In this document: piece by piece, positions 24,136 through 36,039 of the stretch
Layout of the letters: each line of letters begins with the position of its first letter
How positions within the stretch are numbered: the stretch's first letter is position 1
Assembly: GCA_037447655.1 (NCBI GenBank)
Contig: JBBHKE010002560.1
Location: 1-64,000 of the forward strand
Length of the DNA: 64,000 nt
Source: Zygnema cylindricum
Lineage: Eukaryota; Streptophyta; Zygnematophyceae; Zygnematales; Zygnemataceae
Direction of reading: 5' to 3'
Made by a program: the position numbers and the translations under genes
Notes under the pieces: generated by a model
Seen by the model: only the letters and a program-made list of their open reading frames with translations
Told to the model about the DNA's origin: nothing
The model's database searches: none

Positions 24136-25188
24136 TGTACTCTGCTTCCTCTCCCTCTCTCCCTACCCCTCTCCACCTATCCCTCTCTCTCTCCCTTCCC
24201 CTCCCCTCTCCCAATCCACCTTAAATCGAAATATCTGTCCACAAATATTTTTGTGTATCTTCATCATATCTTCATTCTTCCTAGTAGTTTGCATTGCAAC
24301 TTTGGAAAACTGAAACATCATTCATAGTTTGAAAATGATATGAATATTTGTCCACAAATACTTTTGTTATCGTAAACAATGACACGAAAAGTTTGACTTT
24401 CCCATTCACATCCAAAGAGTTATTTGAGGATGCAAAACGAAATCATTACAATTATTAGCCGAAATTCAATTTAAAGATCCTAAGTCTACTTTTCCAACAA
24501 TAATGTAGGGCAACATTTCTTCTTTTTTCTTTTACTATAATCGTGCATGAACACATCTTGTTATGCTTTATTTTTTGAGTGGAAGATGCATCCTCCCTCC
24601 TACATCTCACTCAATTGTATTGCAATCTTGTGAGGTTTCCAATCTCTGGCGCTATGCTTCCCCCCAATGGTTCACTATCAGTTTTTTCCTCATATATGAA
24701 TAGAGATCTTCACAACCCACCCTGATATGTCATTAAACAAGATCCTTTTTTCTCCTCCCTCCTACCCCACCTCCCTCACCATTCTACCCCTCTTTACCAT
24801 CCACCTTCCGATTGTTACAAAACATGTAACAAACCCCCCAACAATCCCCTTCATATTCTCACTCAACAAAACCCCCTCTTCTCTTTTATATACCACAAGT
24901 GGACTACCAACGAGTTATTTCATGCTTTTCCACAACTACCGACCCCCTCCCTCCCTCCCCCTCGCGATCCCCCCACTTTTCTTTATATATGGTAAAGCTT
25001 TATGCACTTGGCTTCCATTGTTGCCTTTAGGATGGCATCATAGAATTCGATCGATGTTGTTATTTCATTTGTACGGACGAACGAATCGGGTTTGCTGTAA
25101 AGTTTATTATTTTGGTGTCTATGTACTTTCAGTCAAGCGTCCCTAGTGTGGTCTAGCCTGGTCCAATCTTTTTGTACCATGTGGAATC
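24135..25188. other. CT-rich stretch without recognised gene
   Basis: Runs of CCCTCTC near 24150-24210 and CT-rich blocks near 24750-24980. Open frames here are low-complexity by-products. Confidence 0.45.
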
Positions 25189-25575
25189 TAGTGTTGTGTA
25201 CTGGTAGTGTTTTACCGATAATCGATATGTACTATTTTTCACATACCGATAATCGATATGTTGGCTCCAAAAATAGATAAGGGAACTATTGCGATGAATT
25301 ATCAATATACCGAGAAGAATTATGGAAAAATTTCGAGCAATAACTATCAACAAATATTAGGCAGTATGGTGCAAAATGGATAGTGAAAAATTGCTCAAAA
25401 GCCACCCTCCCACCCTCGTCGCAACAACTTTATGATTATTTGGGGCTTTATTCCCTTACCGCAATTTGTTGATGTTGATCATGGAGCGCAACACAGTGAC
25501 CCCTCACTGTTCAGTAACCGATAGTATCGTTTATCCAATTTATCGCAATAAAAAATTACCCGATACAGAACAGTT
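25189..25575. mobile_element. degenerate hAT-like MITE (TAGTGTTG family)
   Basis: Starts TAGTGTTGTGTACTGG and ends near cccgatacagaacagtt, a damaged inverted match to the same end. Inner sequence cgataatcgatatg and ttatcgcaataaaa matches motifs of the intact member at 51343-51780, in opposite orientation. No clear target duplication remains. Confidence 0.45.
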
Positions 25576-26039
25576 GTAGTTTTGGTCTTGCTACCATGTG
25601 TTATTTCGGAAGGTGTGTTGTATACTTTTTGTACCTTTGAAGTAGACGACTACACTATTCATTGTTGTTAAAATTGAACATTTTCCAGACACGTCATGGT
25701 CAAAAGGTAAGACCATTACCTTTCGATTGTTTGCATCATAATAAAAATCCAACGGTAACCACAAATTTAAAAAAAAAATCATTGATCAAAAATTGTTTGA
25801 CTCTAACAACGATGAACGATGTAGCTCTCTATAAGTTAAGCTGAGAAAGAAATATTCAGAAAGTAAGAGTGAGAAGTAGTGATTGACATTTTATTTAAAT
25901 ATTATGGACTGCCGTCAATGCTCTCATTTTTTGTGGTTATGCTTCATATGCTTCTGCGTGCCTGATGTTTTTTTCTTATCTTATGCATTATTTTTGTTTT
26001 TATCGATCCTAACATTGTCAACCCCTCCCCAACTATCGC

Positions 26040-26700
26040 CCTTCCTACCTCTCTCACACCCCCTTTTTTCCCAACCTATCGTTTTTAAGGGGGGGAGGGG
26101 AGATGAGCGAGGGGGAGGAGAGGAGGGGGGGGAGGAGAAATCTCTTTCCCCAACCACCACCCAAAAAAATTCCCTTCCCCTAAAAATCCTCTTACGTCTT
26201 CCCACTACCTCTCTCAGTGCTCCTCCCCTCGCCTCCCACTCTAAACCTCTAGGAAAAGGACAAAATTGTCAACAAAAACATGTCGCGTTATTTTTTTAAC
26301 GCTTTTTTTTGTTTCTCTTTCCCCCCCTCCCCTCTCCAACCATCTATTTCCATCCACTGCCCTTTTGAGCCTCGCCAAGGCCCAAGCATCCCTTTAAAAA
26401 CCCATCGCAACAAAGAGTGCACGTAAATAAAAACCAGAATTTTAGTGCGAAATTGAGTGCGAACATAGGTATATAGACAGAGAAACAGAAAGAGTTAAAA
26501 AAGAAGAAAGAGAGAGGGGTGGGGAGAGAAAGAGGGGGATGGGGGAGAAAGTCACCGCATGTAAAAGCTACATTCATCCCCCTAATGAACCAAATTTCGT
26601 GCGAAATACAAAGAGAGGCGAGGGGGGAGGAGGGAGGGAGAGGACGGGAGAGGAAGGGAGAGGGAGGGAGAGGGAGGGAAGGGATTTGCCACAGCGAAGA
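26040..26700. repeat. low-complexity C/T and G/A blocks
   Basis: CCCTCCCC-type runs at 26025-26340 with a G-run block inside (26088-26130), and GGGAGA-type runs at 26510-26695. Frames over these blocks are repeat artefacts. Confidence 0.7.
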
Positions 26701-26725
26701 GATGCACGCAGAGTTAATCACTCAC

Positions 26726-26865
26726 ATTGAAATTAAGCGACCGGAGTCATCGCATGTAAAGGGTATGTCAACCCAGCCCCACTCCCCTAGTTCTGCTTTG
26801 TAGCATTTGATCTTCGGAAAGCTCGCCTTCTTCTTGACAGCCGCCTTCATCTCCTCCAGAGCCGA
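26726..26865 (-). CDS. possible exon, unknown protein
   Basis: The minus strand is open and of ordinary composition (SALEEMKAAVKKKASFPK, then CYKAELGEWGWVDIPFTC). It ends at TTTCAAT|GTGAGT, a good donor. It lies 0.6 kb downstream of the signal-peptide exon at 27443-27539, but the reading phases of the two do not join directly, so an intermediate exon or unrelated genes would be needed. No family recognised. Confidence 0.3.
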
Positions 26866-27442
26866 CTCAAAGTACGGAATAAACAAGCATTCACCAGTAT
26901 GGAGAAAACAAGCATTCGCCAGTACAGACAAAACGCGCGTATGGAATTTAAGGCAAGCACTACAAACACTACATACACTACAAAAGATGTATTCCTCCAA
27001 TACTTCAATATATTAAAGTTTAACGTCCAAGTGCAAAAGCTTTTTTATTACAATCTCTTCTACACCTGCAAAGTAAACTAGAAATAAACAAACAATTTTC
27101 ACGTCACTTCAAATATCTAGCGACGAAACTACTTCGTCGCCGGTCGTCGCTGCTTTAACTACGAGAATGTCTCTAAACGTGTGCTCCGTACTTACACCTA
27201 TTCGCCAGTACGGACAAAACGTGCAATCGCGAATCAGAGCCAATTACAAACGATGGGATTGTCGGTCCATGTGCTACTCGTCACAGCTGTACGGATGTCA
27301 ACCGATGCAGTGAAATGCAAAACCAACCGTACATTAGAGAAAACGCGCATTGGCGAATCAGAGCCACTTTTCGCACGTGTGAATGCATCGACTGCACAGC
27401 TATAATGTAGAGGAATAAAAGTGAAAGGAGAGGAATACTTAC

Positions 27443-27539
27443 TGTCTGCTTTCGCCATGGGTCCAGTGTAGCTTCCCATTACAAGTGCCACGTGGCACGC
27501 TAAGATCAGCAATGTCATGGCAATAGTGGTGGCAGCCAT
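27443..27539 (-). CDS. possible first exon with signal peptide
   Basis: The minus-strand ATG at 27539 opens MAATTIAMTLLILACHVALV, a textbook signal peptide: short N-region, about 14 hydrophobic residues, small residues after it. The frame reaches GCAGACA|GTAAGT, a consensus donor at 27442-27441. This suggests the first exon of a secreted or membrane protein gene. Its continuation is uncertain. Confidence 0.4.
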
Positions 27540-27882
27540 GGCGACGAACTAGCGACGTGACACGGACGCGAAAGCTTGGTAATGAGCTCCACGTGGCAGT
27601 TTTAGCATAGTAGTTATTCGATTCAAATCGATTGTGACTTTCGCATGCGAGAGTGGAAAAACGTTTTTGTCTTTTCTTTGAAGTACGGAAAGGTTTAACC
27701 TTCTTGACACGGTGTGCTTTTTGTACGGTTTGTCTTTTGTACAGCTTACTTAGAAATCGTACGCAGAATGTAGAATCAAATCTGTGGACTCAAAGTCTCG
27801 AACATTAGAGTTTGTACTCCATAGATGTCCAATTCGTACAAAAGAAATAGAGTCAAACCTGTGGATTGAAAACTTAAAGGCT

Positions 27883-27935
27883 GTACTCATTCTCGGTTAA
27901 AATGAGTACAGCTCATTTTAACCGAAAATGAGTAC
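27883..27935. repeat. 24-bp inverted repeat (hairpin)
   Basis: Arms 27883-27906 and 27912-27935 pair with one mismatch around a 5-nt loop. Weaker pairing (cttaaagg/cttttaa) extends outward to about 27870-27948. It resembles the hairpin at 61-129 in size and GTAC content. Confidence 0.85.
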
Positions 27936-28097
27936 AAGCTTTTAATTTTTCTCGCTTGGATGAGTCCTGCAATTGGTTCTCTAGGAAAGAAAAGACACTA
28001 TGTACAAATTCACCGTACGTCAGATCTGCTTCCGAAAAAGACAAATCACAAATGACGTTTGCATGTCACCTGGACGCCGTCGGTGCCAGCCTTTCAG

Positions 28098-29075
28098 TAT
28101 ACCAAAAAATATATACGGATACCGACGAAAGGTCAAATGTACATAGTCCACGATGTTGGAACTTGTGGTGTTGCCTATAGCTCCAAATTTTAGGCGATAT
28201 TCCGTACGGACCTCTGGTACGGATCTAGTGGTCGAAGCCGAACCTGAATCTTGCCACAATCCAAGTACTCCGCAATAAGTATGGCTGGGGTTTGTATGCA
28301 AGATTCAGGTTCGGCTTCGACCACTCGATCCGTACAAAAGGTCCGTACTGAATATCGCCTAAAATTGGGAGCTATAGGCAACACCACAAGTTCCAACATC
28401 GTGGACTATGTACGTTTGTCAAAGGTCGCAAACGGTCAACCGAAACCGTGACCGACCGTTAACCGACCGCCCGCGCCGGATCCGGAACGGATTCGGTTGC
28501 CAAATTTTGGAGGTCGGGCGGTTACGGTCGGTTGACTCACCATAGAAAAAAAAAACGGTAAGTTACGGTCGGTCAAACAAAAAACCAAAAAAAAAGAAAA
28601 ATTTGTACTTTTTTTTCCAACATTATTGTTCTTTGTACTTTTGGTATTGTGGAAGTACGTGGCATCATGATTAGCGTCGCAAAAATGACACGGTACTGTA
28701 GTAAGCTATTTATTTCGCAAATCAAAGGGAACGCGACAAAGCGTCGCAAATCTGACACGGTAATACACTATTCATTTCGCAAATCTTAGGGAACGCGACA
28801 AATTGTAATTATTGGCTTATTGCGTCGTACATTGATTAATTTTGTACTTTTTCGGTAACGGGCGGGCACAGTTAGTCGCGAAAAATCAAGATTCGGTTAA
28901 TTTTTTTTTTCGTAAACGACGGTCAGTTAACGGTTAACAATTTTGGAGCGTGACAAAACTCGGTCGGGCGTCGGTTACTCAGATTTTGAAAAAAAAAAAA
29001 CGGTCGGTTTCGGGTATGAAAATTTTTGACTTTTGCGACCTCTGACATTTGTCCTTTCGTCTTGTTTTGGTATAT
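28098..29075. repeat. long palindrome split by a transposon
   Basis: The left arm 28124-28254 pairs with 28298-28419 across a 43-nt loop, with only a handful of differences over about 120 bp. The right arm is interrupted by the hAT-like insertion 28420-29044 and resumes at 29053 (cctttcgtc), matching the start of the left arm (gacgaaagg). A looser outer match, tataccaaaa (28098) with ttttggtata (about 29066-29075), follows. It could be a foldback element or a small-RNA precursor. It has no coding frame of note. Confidence 0.88.
28420..29044. mobile_element. hAT-like MITE, copy 1 (CAGAGGTCGC family)
   Basis: 625 bp with inverted ends CAAAGGTCGCAAA and TTTGCGACCTCTG. It is flanked by ACGTTTGT (28412-28419) and ACATTTGT (29045-29052), an 8-bp duplication with one change. 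The 8-bp size and CAGAG ends fit the hAT superfamily. It encodes no transposase. It is a close relative of 59646-60429 and carries two copies of the internal gcgtcgcaaa unit, against four there. Confidence 0.9.
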
Positions 29076-29395
29076 CTTGCATAAATTTGAACGATAAAAT
29101 CCTGTAAAATATCCGTACAAATCCAAATTGTACGCCTCTTCGTATGCTGTTCTGCCGTACTGCTGCATGTGCACATCGAGTCAGTGCTTCCCAGCGCGCC
29201 AAGTCCGTACAGCTATCGGCACCTATCGCGTCAGCGAAATTGTGTACGGTTTGTAAAGTTTGAAGTACGGAAACGATTCACCTTATTGCCAGTTGCGTGG
29301 TTCACACTTAAAAAATGGGAAAACGGTATGGTTTGGAAACAGTACTTTTTTTTGTCCACCGTGAACTGGCACGTGACGCTAGCCTATGTCAACTA

Positions 29396-29610
29396 CACCG
29401 CCAATCGCTATTAGCGTAGAAGTTTCTTTAGCGTATAAGAATAATTAGCGTGGTTTACGCTAATTGGGAATTTGGAAATTTCGAAGAAATCGATTACTCT
29501 AATTAGGAATTATGGTTTGTTTTAAATAGTGTGGATAATTCTATTTGAGAATAATAAAAAAAAAAGCGGGACGGGATTAGCGTACACAACGCTAATAGCG
29601 ATTGGCGATG
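29396..29610. mobile_element. Stowaway-like MITE (TA target)
   Basis: 215 bp with 22-bp inverted ends CACCGCCAATCGCTATTAGC / GCTAATAGCGATTGGCGATG (one mismatch), flanked on both sides by TA (29394-29395, 29611-29612). The short length, lack of coding and TA target fit a Tc1/mariner-derived MITE. The CGCTATTAGCG core recurs in the element at 61388-61604. Confidence 0.82.
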
Positions 29611-29612
29611 TA

Positions 29613-31022
29613 GCGTGTCGTGATAGGAGCCACTTGTCCGTACGAAAAGTAAACGCTTTGAGGACATGATATGTACGAAGCCTTCTAAACCAAAATATAC
29701 TGCCACGCAAGCGTTTGTACAGAGCGAAACTGCGAAAATAACCGTGAAGGAACTTAGGCTGCGGCACCATGTGGCTAAGTTCCGGTTTTTTTCTGTCGTT
29801 TTCCTTTATAACTTAGCGCCGTACTGTGTACGTTGCGACCGTACGAAGAAATTGCAAATTTGTAGAGTACAATTTGCGTCATTCTTGAACTTAGGATGTA
29901 CGAATATTTGTTGTGTTGCGTTTTTTCGACCCACTGTCACGTCATTTTCAAACTTATCATAAAACACATCGGCAATGTGTTTTAAGCTAAGCAAATCCGT
30001 CTACACCAATCTGAAAATATATTCCCACGTGTGAAAAGATTTTAGAAGTTTTTGACGACGAAAAAAAATACAGGGTTTGTTTGTTTTTGTCGGCTTGCAT
30101 GTTGTACGGTTCTTTTTTTGCAGGGGTCTCGACGCTGCAGTGTCATTTCACGCAAAGTTGAAAAGTCTGCGAACGTGAAAAATTTGCGAAGCAATGGCGG
30201 CCGGACGGGAGAGGTTTACGCAAAGGCATTTTGCACAGCCACGGGTGCAGGGCTCTACGTCAACAATGTCACGCAAAGACATGCGACATACCAAATCCGC
30301 AAATCGTTTCAAAAATTACGATGTGTCTTGCGACGCTTCAAAAAGTTTCAAAAAAATATGGTGCGTCATCACAAATTGTACACGGTGACAGCCGTCACGG
30401 GCGTTGTCGACGTATACAATTGTCACAAACTTAAGTAACAATTTCGAATGAACACATAGAGACACTTGAAATCCGGGTCCGCGCTAGAATACAAAGTAAG
30501 TACGCTAAGTTACAACTACATGGGGCCGCAACCTTACAACATGCCCTTTTTTCTTTTTTTCCATCGGTGTTTTTTTTTTTTTTTAACATTACGTGTTCTC
30601 TTATCTGATTGGTCCTCTAGTTTTTCATAAGTTTGCGACGGAATGAATTCTTGTACGGTTCACGTCCGTGGGCTTCGTTTTTGAAATTCTTCAAAAACAA
30701 AAAAATGCATTCCGAACATGATGTCCGATGGCGGGCGGCAGTTGCCGTTTGGTATACGCAGCTGTCGAGTTTTGACGCATAAAACTGCGTCTTTTGTCCG
30801 CCGCTACGCTCCAAAACGGTCAAGCCAACTGCCCCAACCGTCACCGCCGCGTTTTTTTTCATTTTATGAAATTTAGCGTACGGATCCCAAAATTTATGAC
30901 ATCTGTTTTCCCATTTTTCAAGAGTGAACCACGCATATGTCCAATTTGTACAGATTTTCGACATTTGTACGGAAGTTACATAGTATTCGAGGAGTTTCTG
31001 AAAGTACTTTCAATTTTGTAAT
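29613..31022. other. intergenic, repeat-derived
   Basis: No gene recognised. The segment 29760-29960 shares blocks (atgtggc, acttagcgccgtac, gaagaaattgcaaa) with 31805-31930, so both appear to be decayed copies of one dispersed element. Confidence 0.4.
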
Positions 31023-31030
31023 GTTTGCAT

Positions 31031-31338
31031 CATAGTTCAAAAGTAGGTGAAAGTACGCCCATACAATATGCCTATTGTATGCAAAACATATAATATGACC
31101 TTAAGACCCATATTGTATTCGGACCTATTCAGACCAATTAAAACATTTGGACCAGATATTGGACCAATTAAAACATTCGGACCAAAAATATATTTTTTTA
31201 AACCGTCAGATTCGTACGATCGGACGGTCTCGGGTCAAAGTAACGATCTAAGAAGATCACATGAAAAGCCAATAACACAACTTGCGATGAAGGCGCCGAC
31301 CAAAGGCCTACCATAAAAACGCCTACTTTTGAACTATG
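31031..31338. mobile_element. hAT-like MITE (CATAGTTCAAAAGTAGG family), copy 1
   Basis: 308 bp with inverted ends CATAGTTCAAAAGTAGG and CCTACTTTTGAACTATG. It is flanked by perfect 8-bp duplications GTTTGCAT (31023-31030 and 31339-31346). The interior has one copy of the tcgtacgatcggacggtc / atctaagaagatcacatg segment that is repeated three times in copy 2. No transposase. Confidence 0.92.
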
Positions 31339-31970
31339 GTTTGCATTGTATGGACTGTACTAAAATGTACGAAAGGCGTGTCCCTAAAAAATCTTGAAAA
31401 TATTTGAAATTGTTCAGACAATCTACGGAAATGCATGAAAATATATCCGACAGTTGTACTGAAAAATACAGAAGAGTACAGAAATTAACCGTAAAACCCA
31501 TAAAATCTATGAAAAGCTAATAAAGTTGTACATAAATATATGAAAACCCATAAAATCTATGAAAATCTAATAAAGTTGTACATAAATATATGAAAACGTA
31601 CGAGAATGTACCCTAAAATCCCTAAAATCCCGTTTAAATCATCCTTAAACGCACGGAAATGTACGGAAGCAATATTGGTCCACAGGAAGGTACGAATTTC
31701 ATTAACTTTTCAAAAGATGCGCACTGTACATATTATTAGTTAGTTTATTCCGTGCGTTATATGCGCATATGACATCTATGCTTTTCCATCTCTAATTGCT
31801 GATAATAAGGGCACGGCCACATGTGGCAAAGTTTAGTTTTTTCTGTCCTTTTGATTCAAAACTTATCGCCGTACGGATAATGTTGCATCCGTACGAAGAT
31901 ATTGCAAAATTGTAGATTACGACTGTTTTTCCCAACTGCGATCATGTACGTCATGTCATCACAGTACAGT

Positions 31971-32173
31971 TCACCGTGAATCACATCTTTTCTCCGTACA
32001 CAAATGTATGTTTTAAGATCGAACGATTACGATTGAACGCTAATATTCTCCGCTTCCGATTGGCGATCTCAAATCGAAACTCGCACAAATGTGTACTGTT
32101 GAAAGATGTTTTAACTTTCAAGTGGCTAAAAAAGTAAAAATGTATGCTCATTAATAGCGATACACGGTGCACT
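31971..32173. mobile_element. degraded Stowaway-like MITE
   Basis: Ends caccgtgaatcac (left) and aatagcgatacacggtg (right) are an imperfect inverted pair. Internal blocks tccgtacacaaatgt and acaaatgtgtactg also face each other. It is a diverged member of the group at 61388-61604. Confidence 0.55.
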
Positions 32174-32752
32174 GTGCTTCCCAGCGGACCAGTCCGAAAC
32201 AACTCATCACCACCATTGCGTTAGGGAAATTATGTGCGACTTTTAAAGTTTAGTAGGTGTGCCCATGTGTAATATTACTAAATTAGCTATTTTTTTGTCG
32301 TTATCATCCAAAATTGAATCTGCAATGGGAACACTTTTTTGCCCTACGTAAAATTTGTACAAACCATAGTACAATTGACGTCATCCTGAATGTATTTTAT
32401 TTTGGCGTTTACTCTCTTCGACCCAGAGGCACTTAATTATAGCTCAACTTCAAACTTGAACTTAAATCAACATGGGAAATATCATGGGAAACCTAAAGTT
32501 TGAGATGTAACTTCGCATTTTGGTGAAGGTTCTACGTAATAATTTCAAGCTCGAGTTAAATTTTGAAAATGAGTTATAATCACGTGTCGGTGATTTTAAA
32601 AGAGGACGAAGCCAAACAGTAGTACTATACATTCAAAGTTTCAAGATGGCGTCAATTAAACTATAGTTATCACAAAACAATTTTTTCGTTGCATATTCAA
32701 TTTAGGAAGGAAAACGACAAAAAAACATTAAGTTTAACACATGGGCTCAAAT

Positions 32753-33319
32753 CATAGTTCAAAAGTAGGTTAGCGTACGCCCATACAATATGCCTATTGT
32801 ACGCAAAACATATAATATGGCCTTAAGAACAATATGACCTTAAGACCCATATTGTATTGGCCGCAAAATGAAATAAAATAGTAACAGGGTTGAGCTGCAC
32901 ATGGATCGATAGAGAATTAAACGTCATGTCTAAATTTGAAAAAAAAATCGGACAAAAAAATCTTTTTATGTGAGTTTTGAGCGACTTTTTATTTAAACCA
33001 TCAGATTTGGACGATCTGACGGTCCTTGATGAAAGTAACGATCTAAGAAGATCACATGAAAAGCCCATAACACAACTTACGATAAGACTATCGTCAGATT
33101 TGGACGATCTGACGGTCGTTGATGAAAGTAACAATCTAAGAAGATCACATGAAAAGCCCATAACACAACTTACGATAAGACTATCGTCAGATTTGGACGA
33201 TCGGACGGTCGCTGATGGAAGTAGCGATCTAAGAAGATCACATGGAAAGCCCGTAACACAACTTACGCTAAAGGCGGCCTACAAAAGTCCTACCAAAAAA
33301 TTACTACTTTTGAACTATG
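32753..33319. mobile_element. hAT-like MITE (CATAGTTCAAAAGTAGG family), copy 2
   Basis: 567 bp with the same 17-bp left end as copy 1 and TACTTTTGAACTATG at the right. It is flanked by perfect GCTCAAAT duplications (32745-32752, 33320-33327). It is longer than copy 1 mainly through a triplicated 93-bp internal unit. Confidence 0.93.
33001..33275. repeat. 93-bp tandem triplication inside the MITE
   Basis: Units start at 33001, 33094 and 33187 with tcagatttggacgat. 93 bp is 31 codons, so a plus-strand frame (32977-33339) stays open with a 31-residue repeat. This frame is probably accidental, since copy 1 has no equivalent. Confidence 0.95.
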
Positions 33320-33327
33320 GCTCAAAT

Positions 33328-34900
33328 CAATCGATTTGATTATTTCGTTTGTATGCCTTACAAAAATGTGAGCGCTCTATCCCTTTACGCTATTAGGGGG
33401 TGTCCCCGTGTAATCGCTACTTTGATAAAGTATTTTGGACTGTTGTAGTGAAGATTCTCCGCGTCTGTAGTGCCAGAGACGTGGCAGATTATGGTCCGCG
33501 TCCTTAAATAGTATAATTTACTCCATTTAAGGTATCAATGTCAAAATTTTGGGGCGCCGATATAGTGTACATTAGTCTAATAACGATTCACGGTGTAACG
33601 AATACTACGTTCGGTACGCATCAAACGATGTTGAAAAGTTAATAAAATGCGTACCTTACTTTGTACCCGTACAATATTTTTACATGATGTACAGTGTTCG
33701 TCTATGTTCGTACATTTTAGTTATTTAAGGGGATTTTTAAGGGTTTTCAAGGTACATTGCCGTACGTTTCTCTATTTTTATCAACGGACGTCGTAGATAT
33801 TTCGAACTACCGTAGATATTCCGTACTACTAGGTTTTTTAGGGTACACTTTCATACAATTTCGTACATTTCTGTTAGACTCCCGTACTTTTAAAGATTTT
33901 TAAGGATTTTCTAAGATTACGCTTTCCGTACGTTTTTGTACATGGCCCTACAGCGAAATTTGTACGAATTTTACGAAAAGTATGAAATAGACGAATCTTA
34001 CATAGTTTTCGTAAAAAAAGTTGAAATCCGTACGAATTGGACATCAACGGCGAAAATGAAAACAAAACTTTGAAATGTGACAATTGTAGACGTAGGTACC
34101 ACTTGTGACGATTGAAGTACGAAACTTCACGATTGGTGACGCCAGCAAAAACAACGACGTTTAGATTTTTGTGAAATTGTAGATGTTTAGGGTTTGGTGA
34201 CATTGTCACATCATGCTCACTTGTGACAAGGTCAACTTCATTGATTCAAGAACTTTCCGCCATGGTTTCCCGATTTCATTTTTTCTACTTTTCTCACTAA
34301 ACTTGCCACTAACAAAAAACCTAAAAATTGTCAAAAAAAAAATGAAAGATCAAGACGGCTCTTACGTGTTAGTGGGTAACTTGAGAATGTCGTCACTATC
34401 AATCTTGTAGGGTAGGTACATAAATGCTTTAACAAGTCAGATCATTGCAAGAATAGGCAACGAGATTAGGATTGCCTATAAAGATAAAGGGTCGCGGATT
34501 GAGTGGATCCACTTGCTTTTGGTAAACCTAGGAAGCATTATAGTATGCGGTAGGGCTCGTGGAGCTGTTTATTAGTTGTATGTTACAAAAATGTTGCACA
34601 TGTTTGACAAAACATAAGAGAGTTAGCCTTTAGGAGAGTTTCGAGTTTCTTGCATAGGGAGTGTTTGTCTTGAATGGAACTTGCCTTTGAAGTCTTGCTT
34701 TTGCAAGCAAGTTAAAGTTATGGTTTTGTGGTTGTCGATGTGCGTGGTATCGTTATCAATTGTTTGTGTGTATTCTTATGTATATGGTTAGATTGGTTAT
34801 TCCATTTGCTATTGGATTCATGGGTTTAAAGGAAGAAGTGAACATTGGTTCCCAACCTCTTTTTGCTTTCCTTTTAAACAATGCCTAGAGGTTTTTTGCA
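33328..34900. other. intergenic stretch without recognised gene
   Basis: GTAC-rich DNA to about 34.1 kb, then AT-rich DNA. No supported coding region, RNA gene or transposon end recognised. Confidence 0.4.
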
Positions 34901-36039
34901 AGAAACTTTCTTGACAAACATTGGATTTAATGGAATTTTAGCCTTGCCGTGAACCTACAATGGCCACGACGGGCATTATTTGATATCTGTGACGTCCATG
35001 ACGTGTGTCTACTTTCGGCCCACTTTATGCATAATCGGGTCTGGCAATTACTCTTCTTATAGAAAGGTGCCCCCACCCCATCCCATCTTCCGCGCTTATA
35101 ACTCCACATCCAACTCTTTCCCCTATTCATTTGCAGGCCCATTAGGAGATATTGGCACTTTGGACTTAGTTATAGATACTCGTCAATGTGACACTTTAGG
35201 AGCCCTTGTATTTACTCTAGCCTACTTCAAGCCTTACGAGCATCCGTTACTACTTTCTTTAAGTTGTCAGGTCCCTTTACTGCTTGATGACATACATATC
35301 ATTGGCCCGGAGGAACCATGTTAATCTTGCGTTTCACCATTTTTCTAGAAACTTTCTAAGATAACTTTTTTTACGAATTCGTTAAATGTGCCGTGTGGTG
35401 CCCTACAGGCTTGCCCCATGATTTCCCTCTCCCTACGTGATTTCGTGTTTGTACTCCTCAAAAAGGTATAAGGGTTTTAAGTTCCCTAATTGTGGCCCTT
35501 GATTTTGGTCACCGATTTGTTAAGGATGCCCCTAGTGTGAGGACCTCCCAAACCTTCCATATTCCTAAGTGGCGTTCGCTATCTTAATTCGACTCTTGTA
35601 CTCGGCGCACACGTACCTCTCAACTCTTCTTTTATTTCCTCAATTTCAGATTTTGATAATCGCTTCTTTTGAATTTTTGAATCAACTTGTCGGCCATGTT
35701 ATATTTTATCGTCTCGAAGGGTTCCACGCTCGTTGACAATCTGCTTGACTGGTTCCTTTCCGCGGTCCCTGGTCTACATCCTACAGCCACCATAGCAATG
35801 GCGGCGCTTACTTGAGTTGTTGGGCTATGATGGAATCTATCACTAAGTAGAGGTTTGTGATGAACGATATTCATGTCTTGGCCCTTGTGATACCTAATGT
35901 CGAGGAAGGTTCGTTTTCATTTCAACAATCGTTAAGTCTACTCAATCACTTTTGCTAGTCAACACCAAATAATTAATTCCTCCATTCTCTTCCACGATCA
36001 CCAAAATCACTAGCAATCTCTGACGGGTACAACATGTTG

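Noticed and set aside
32977-33339. 120-residue repetitive protein
   Set aside because: The frame exists only because the MITE's internal unit is 93 bp. Copy 1 of the element has no comparable frame, and it lies wholly within a non-autonomous transposon.
34980-35324. 114-residue plus-strand frame
   Set aside because: No recognisable domain, no splice or start support, next to decayed retroelement sequence.
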